Positions 8,201-9,174 of a stretch of 9,174 nucleotides of DNA are shown here, piece by piece. Made by a program: the position numbers and the translations under genes. The notes beneath the pieces are model-generated. The model was not told the origin of the DNA and searched no databases. It was given only the letters and a program-made list of their open reading frames with translations. The stretch is taken from assembly GCA_027623585.1 (NCBI GenBank), contig JAQBVK010000081.1, forward strand, positions 1 through 9,174, in the 5' to 3' direction. Source of the stretch: Planctomycetota bacterium. Its GTDB lineage: Bacteria; Planctomycetota; UBA1135. Positions within the stretch are counted from its first letter, which is position 1, and the number at the start of each line of letters is the position of its first letter.

Positions 8201-8805
8201 GGACGCGGACCGAGCGCCATCGCTTGATCGAGCGCGTCGCGCGCGATGATCTGGTAGTACTCCAGGTGTAGCGGGGACGCGCGCAGCACTTCGCCGTTGT
8301 TCGAGAAGCCGGTCTTCGACTTGCCGTCTTCGGGCAGGCGCCGGCCGAACTCGATCGATAGACCGAGCAGTTCCTGCAGCGAGCGCGTGTACTGCTCGCG
8401 GTTCAGGCGGCGCATCACGCTGCGCCGCGTCGCCGCGCGCGCTTCGGCTGCGGCCTCCAGCTCCGTGCCGATCCAGGCGACCAGGCGCGCGCGTTCGGCG
8501 GAAGTGGGAAGCAAATCCGCCTCCTCAGGCGGCATCTCCTCGAACTCGACCATGTCGAGCGCCTCGGACCAGGTCTCAGCGTCGTGTCCGCGCAGCAGAT
8601 CGGGATCGATTTCGTCGAAACGGATGCCGGCCTTGCTCTTGTCCGGTCCGTGACACTCCACGCAGTACTTCTGCAGCAGTGGGCGGATCTCTTGCTTCCA
8701 GACGTCGGGGTCCTGCGCGGGCGTGACCGCGAGCCAGCCAGCGAGCGTCGCCGAAGCGAGGAGCACGCAAGCGTGGGCGAGGATCGTGCCCGAGGAGCGC
8801 CGCAT
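5209..8805 (-). CDS. Dihaem PSCyt1/DUF1592-family secreted protein
   Basis: A 1198-residue protein. It begins with a signal peptide (about 1-30, hydrophobic 9-27) and then a planctomycete cytochrome c domain (PSCyt1) with haem site CVECH at 48-52 and a likely Met ligand in EEMPPEE near 91. DUF1587 follows at about 130-195 (RRLNREQYTRSLQELLG). Next is a long beta-rich region at about 200-785 with a PA14- or carbohydrate-binding-like part near 377-515 (WFLAGPIP, WIWVNGEAVL, AAGRNDLVFKIVN). The C-terminal half has the standard order DUF1595 (about 790-855, RAFRRPV), DUF1592 (about 862-990), DUF1588 (about 998-1102, with a second haem site CLDCH at 1081-1085) and DUF1585 (about 1112-1195, AYALGRD and the ending SPSFRDR). 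Its length appears well above the roughly 700-900 residues I would expect of relatives, because of the middle region. It probably works outside the cytoplasm in electron transfer, perhaps on a bound polysaccharide; the reaction is unknown. The ATG has GGAG only 2 nt upstream, an unusually short spacing. The DUF1552 gene follows after 19 nt. Confidence 0.93.
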   Translation of the reverse strand: MRRSSGTILAHACVLLASATLAGWLAVTPAQDPDVWKQEIRPLLQKYCVECHGPDKSKAGIRFDEIDPDLLRGHDAETWSEALDMVEFEEMPPEEADLLPTSAERARLVAWIGTELEAAAEARAATRRSVMRRLNREQYTRSLQELLGLSIEFGRRLPEDGKSKTGFSNNGEVLRASPLHLEYYQIIARDALDQAMALGPRPEPSRYFVRLGAGAGVGHVGARTGGYQAVPLDPEDFRVEVRDVDGRPLEAADAAARAEIERVQRKVTVGLRGSSQDRFHVVPEGVLLYGALPHKEVAPGAWQGPSPNLKLEMQRVFPQRGDFVLRVRASRGYLVANRKELLVGLDDPQPRIGVTAREPGGAPSTAEALDLEPTELGPWFLAGPIPTATSAEARSTVYVEAPFVDFDAPLRDGVTHWRLAGEIDGEVQQYELDRGVVILARTIIAPSPRSMEIAVGSDDACWIWVNGEAVLERDVQRGVAPDQDFVSVPLAAGRNDLVFKIVNDQGGFGSYHRLVHDGTVYEPAPYTVNTPPGARVLLAERATALQNLRFKEGVLRAENFPAESRAHLAVEIPAGYWQFDLVHPAMPPNAMGSVRWSVDGLRLDLRPQCGEEAIARGHTVTPLGAGFLNGGRRTITLGGPFFVGFSHLVLTPLPTGHPLVARLEAQAAAEQSAEFPALRAFIGTRTDDGMDYASFDAPRTVEAPLGAIATYEFHGRLENLPIPEPDTGDREELSGIMVLGVWNDHLVKQSDEPGPPLLIESLEFEAPYFSVWPPASRARIFHDSPNRDDEEAYTREILQRFLPRAFRRPVEAVEVERYLSYWRSGRADYALFEHSVREALVAALCSPSFLFLVEPDDTHDDAGRIDEDVLAARLAYFLWNAPPDVELAALARAGRLREELDAQTARLLDDPRSEAFVRAFSREWLRMDRLESITINPNRFPDFTRFVKQDLVEETWRFVAHVLREDLPIGTLVDSDFAMLNQNLAEFYGIDGVEGIAFRPVALPPGSGRGGLIGQGAFLAGHSDGEEPHPIKRAVWVKEKLLGQAPKPPPPNVPALDPTVPNFEKLTLKERLEQHRDNPSCLDCHASFDPYGIALEGYNAVGLLESMRKGRPVDASSVLPDGTLVDGADGLRAYMLEQVPDQLAASVIEHLFAYALGRDTDFADEAELAAIAARVEAVGGSLRAAVREIVQSPSFRDR

Positions 8806-8968
8806 GTCTCCAGTTTAAGGCGGACCGCGCCGCCGACGAAGCATCGTCAAGCGTCGACGGTGCGGCAGTAGCAAGAAGCCTGTCCCTCCTAAAAACCTCA
8901 TGCGCGCAGTCTAGCACGGTTTAACGCGACTTGACGGTTTTGGCACCAGGCCTGATCCTGGGTTCAGG
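8806..8968. other. Intergenic region between divergent genes
   Basis: 163 nt between the DUF1592-family gene (leftward) and the transposase gene (rightward). It should hold the promoter of the leftward operon and probably the left end of an insertion element. The part from 8881 to 8968 is about 56% G+C by hand count, visibly lower than the coding DNA around it. On the - strand there is an isolated AGGAGG (8885-8890) and a 28-codon ATG frame (8901-8815) ending 9 nt before the start of the large gene; neither is proven. A weak -10-like TAGACT on the - strand (8909-8914) has no convincing -35 partner. On the + strand TTGACG (8931-8936) has only a poor -10 at the right distance. Confidence 0.6.
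8916..8940. repeat. Short direct repeat ACGGTTT
   Basis: ACGGTTT occurs at 8916-8922 and again at 8934-8940, 18 nt start to start, in the low-G+C part of the intergenic region. The pair overlaps possible promoter sequence of the leftward operon, so it could be a paired protein-binding site. It could also be chance or part of the end of the insertion element. Confidence 0.35.
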
Positions 8969-8994
8969 ATGCACATTCTCTTCCTCATCCTGAA
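8963..8994 (+). repeat. 9-bp inverted repeat over the transposase start
   Basis: TTCAGGATG at 8963-8971 and CATCCTGAA at 8986-8994 are perfect inverted repeats with a 14-nt loop. The left arm includes the whole ATG start codon (8969-8971). A second copy of ATCCTG at 8955-8960 can pair with CAGGAT (8965-8970) across a 4-nt loop, so the arm holding the start codon has two competing partners. In a transcript that reads in from upstream, either fold would hide the start codon. Hairpins that block translation from read-through mRNA are known for IS10 and IS200; the same role here is inference. Confidence 0.6.
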
Positions 8995-9174
8995 GTATTC
9001 CCTCGCCCCGCGGGCCACGCTGATCGCCGAAAACCTCGCACTTCGCCAGCAGGTCGAAGTGCTGAAGCGTCACGCTCCCCGCCTCAAGCTCCGACGCCGG
9101 GACCGGATCTTCTGGGTCCTCCTCCAGCGCTTCTGGAAGGGCTGGCGCTCAAGTCTGATCCTCGTCAACCCATC
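8969..9174 (+). CDS. Integrase/DDE-type transposase, N-terminal part (cut by window end)
   Basis: An open frame of 68 complete codons runs from the ATG at 8969 to the right edge with no stop. The visible protein has the N-terminus typical of a large group of integrase-core transposases common in Planctomycetota: a hydrophobic start, ENLALRQQ at 21-28, LKLRRRDRIFW at 39-49 and WKGWRSSLILVNP at 56-68. In relatives this is followed by a helix-turn-helix and then the rve DDE core, which would lie beyond the window. It should be the enzyme that moves an insertion sequence, related to IS3/IS481-type elements; the exact family cannot be settled from this part. The frame is closed upstream by a TAG at 8912-8914 and has no earlier start codon. 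There is no good Shine-Dalgarno site, and the start codon lies inside an inverted repeat. Whether the gene is intact cannot be seen. Confidence 0.8.
   Translation, partial: MHILFLILKYSLAPRATLIAENLALRQQVEVLKRHAPRLKLRRRDRIFWVLLQRFWKGWRSSLILVNP

Larger units (their letters stand above)
8941..9174 (+). mobile_element. Left part of an insertion sequence, boundaries unresolved
   Basis: Presence is inferred from the transposase N-terminus. The left boundary given is nominal: no terminal inverted repeat can be matched because the right end is outside the window, and no target duplication can be identified. The true left end may be anywhere between about 8815 and 8968; the drop in G+C near 8881 is one candidate. 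Confidence 0.45.

Noticed and set aside
6229..8271. 680-residue open frame on the + strand opposite the large cytochrome gene
   Set aside because: It lies antisense to a gene with clear haem motifs and domain order. Its translation is a low-complexity run of Arg, Ala, Val and His typical of the reverse frame of high-G+C genes.
8941..8956. Sigma-54-like TGGCAC element before the transposase
   Set aside because: The -12 position reads CTGAT instead of a TTGC-type element at the required distance.
1..9174. CRISPR array, tRNA, rRNA, riboswitch or defence gene
   Set aside because: I found no regularly spaced repeats, no tRNA- or rRNA-like stretch and no recognisable defence domain on either strand.

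Overview
The window is high-GC, densely coded DNA that looks like a Planctomycetota chromosome or metagenome contig. The assignment rests on gene content: a cytochrome-c/PSD-type protein (PSCyt1, DUF1587, DUF1595, DUF1592, DUF1588, DUF1585 order), a Tat-exported DUF1552 (HXXSHH) protein, a ThuA-like lipoprotein and a planctomycete-style beta-propeller protein. Verrucomicrobiota, Acidobacteriota and some Myxococcota carry the same families, so the phylum call is likely but not certain.

Layout. Positions 2-3728 (+ strand) hold three tightly packed genes: the 3' part of a c-type cytochrome with a C-terminal beta-rich domain (its start lies outside the window), a secreted six-bladed-propeller, dehydrogenase-like protein whose start overlaps the cytochrome stop (ATGA), and a ThuA-domain lipoprotein starting 2 nt after the propeller stop. 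They read as one translationally coupled operon whose promoter is off the left edge. After a 33-nt convergent gap come two genes on the - strand, transcribed right to left: a 1198-residue dihaem PSCyt1/DUF1592-family protein (5209-8805) and, 19 nt downstream of it, a DUF1552 protein (3762-5189). A 163-nt intergenic region (8806-8968) separates this operon from the N-terminal part of an integrase/DDE-type transposase on the + strand (8969 to the right edge), so an insertion sequence sits at or near the operon's 5' end.

Function. Every non-mobile product with a visible N-terminus has an export signal, by three routes: Sec (propeller and the DUF1592-family cytochrome), lipoprotein (ThuA-like) and Tat (DUF1552). 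The two operons therefore look like an extracytoplasmic redox system: a propeller protein that may oxidise a sugar-type substrate, c-type haems to take electrons, and a ThuA-like protein that may act on the oxidised sugar. Export and haem sites are seen in the sequence. The substrate and the cooperation between the operons are inferred. No characterised protein of the DUF1552/DUF1592 families gives a firm reaction.

I see no defence system, CRISPR array, tRNA, rRNA or phage gene. The features most worth a second look are the haem/propeller split with an adjacent ThuA lipoprotein, the changed HXXSHH signature (HTISHD), the large insertion in the DUF1592-family protein, and competing inverted repeats that bury the transposase start codon.
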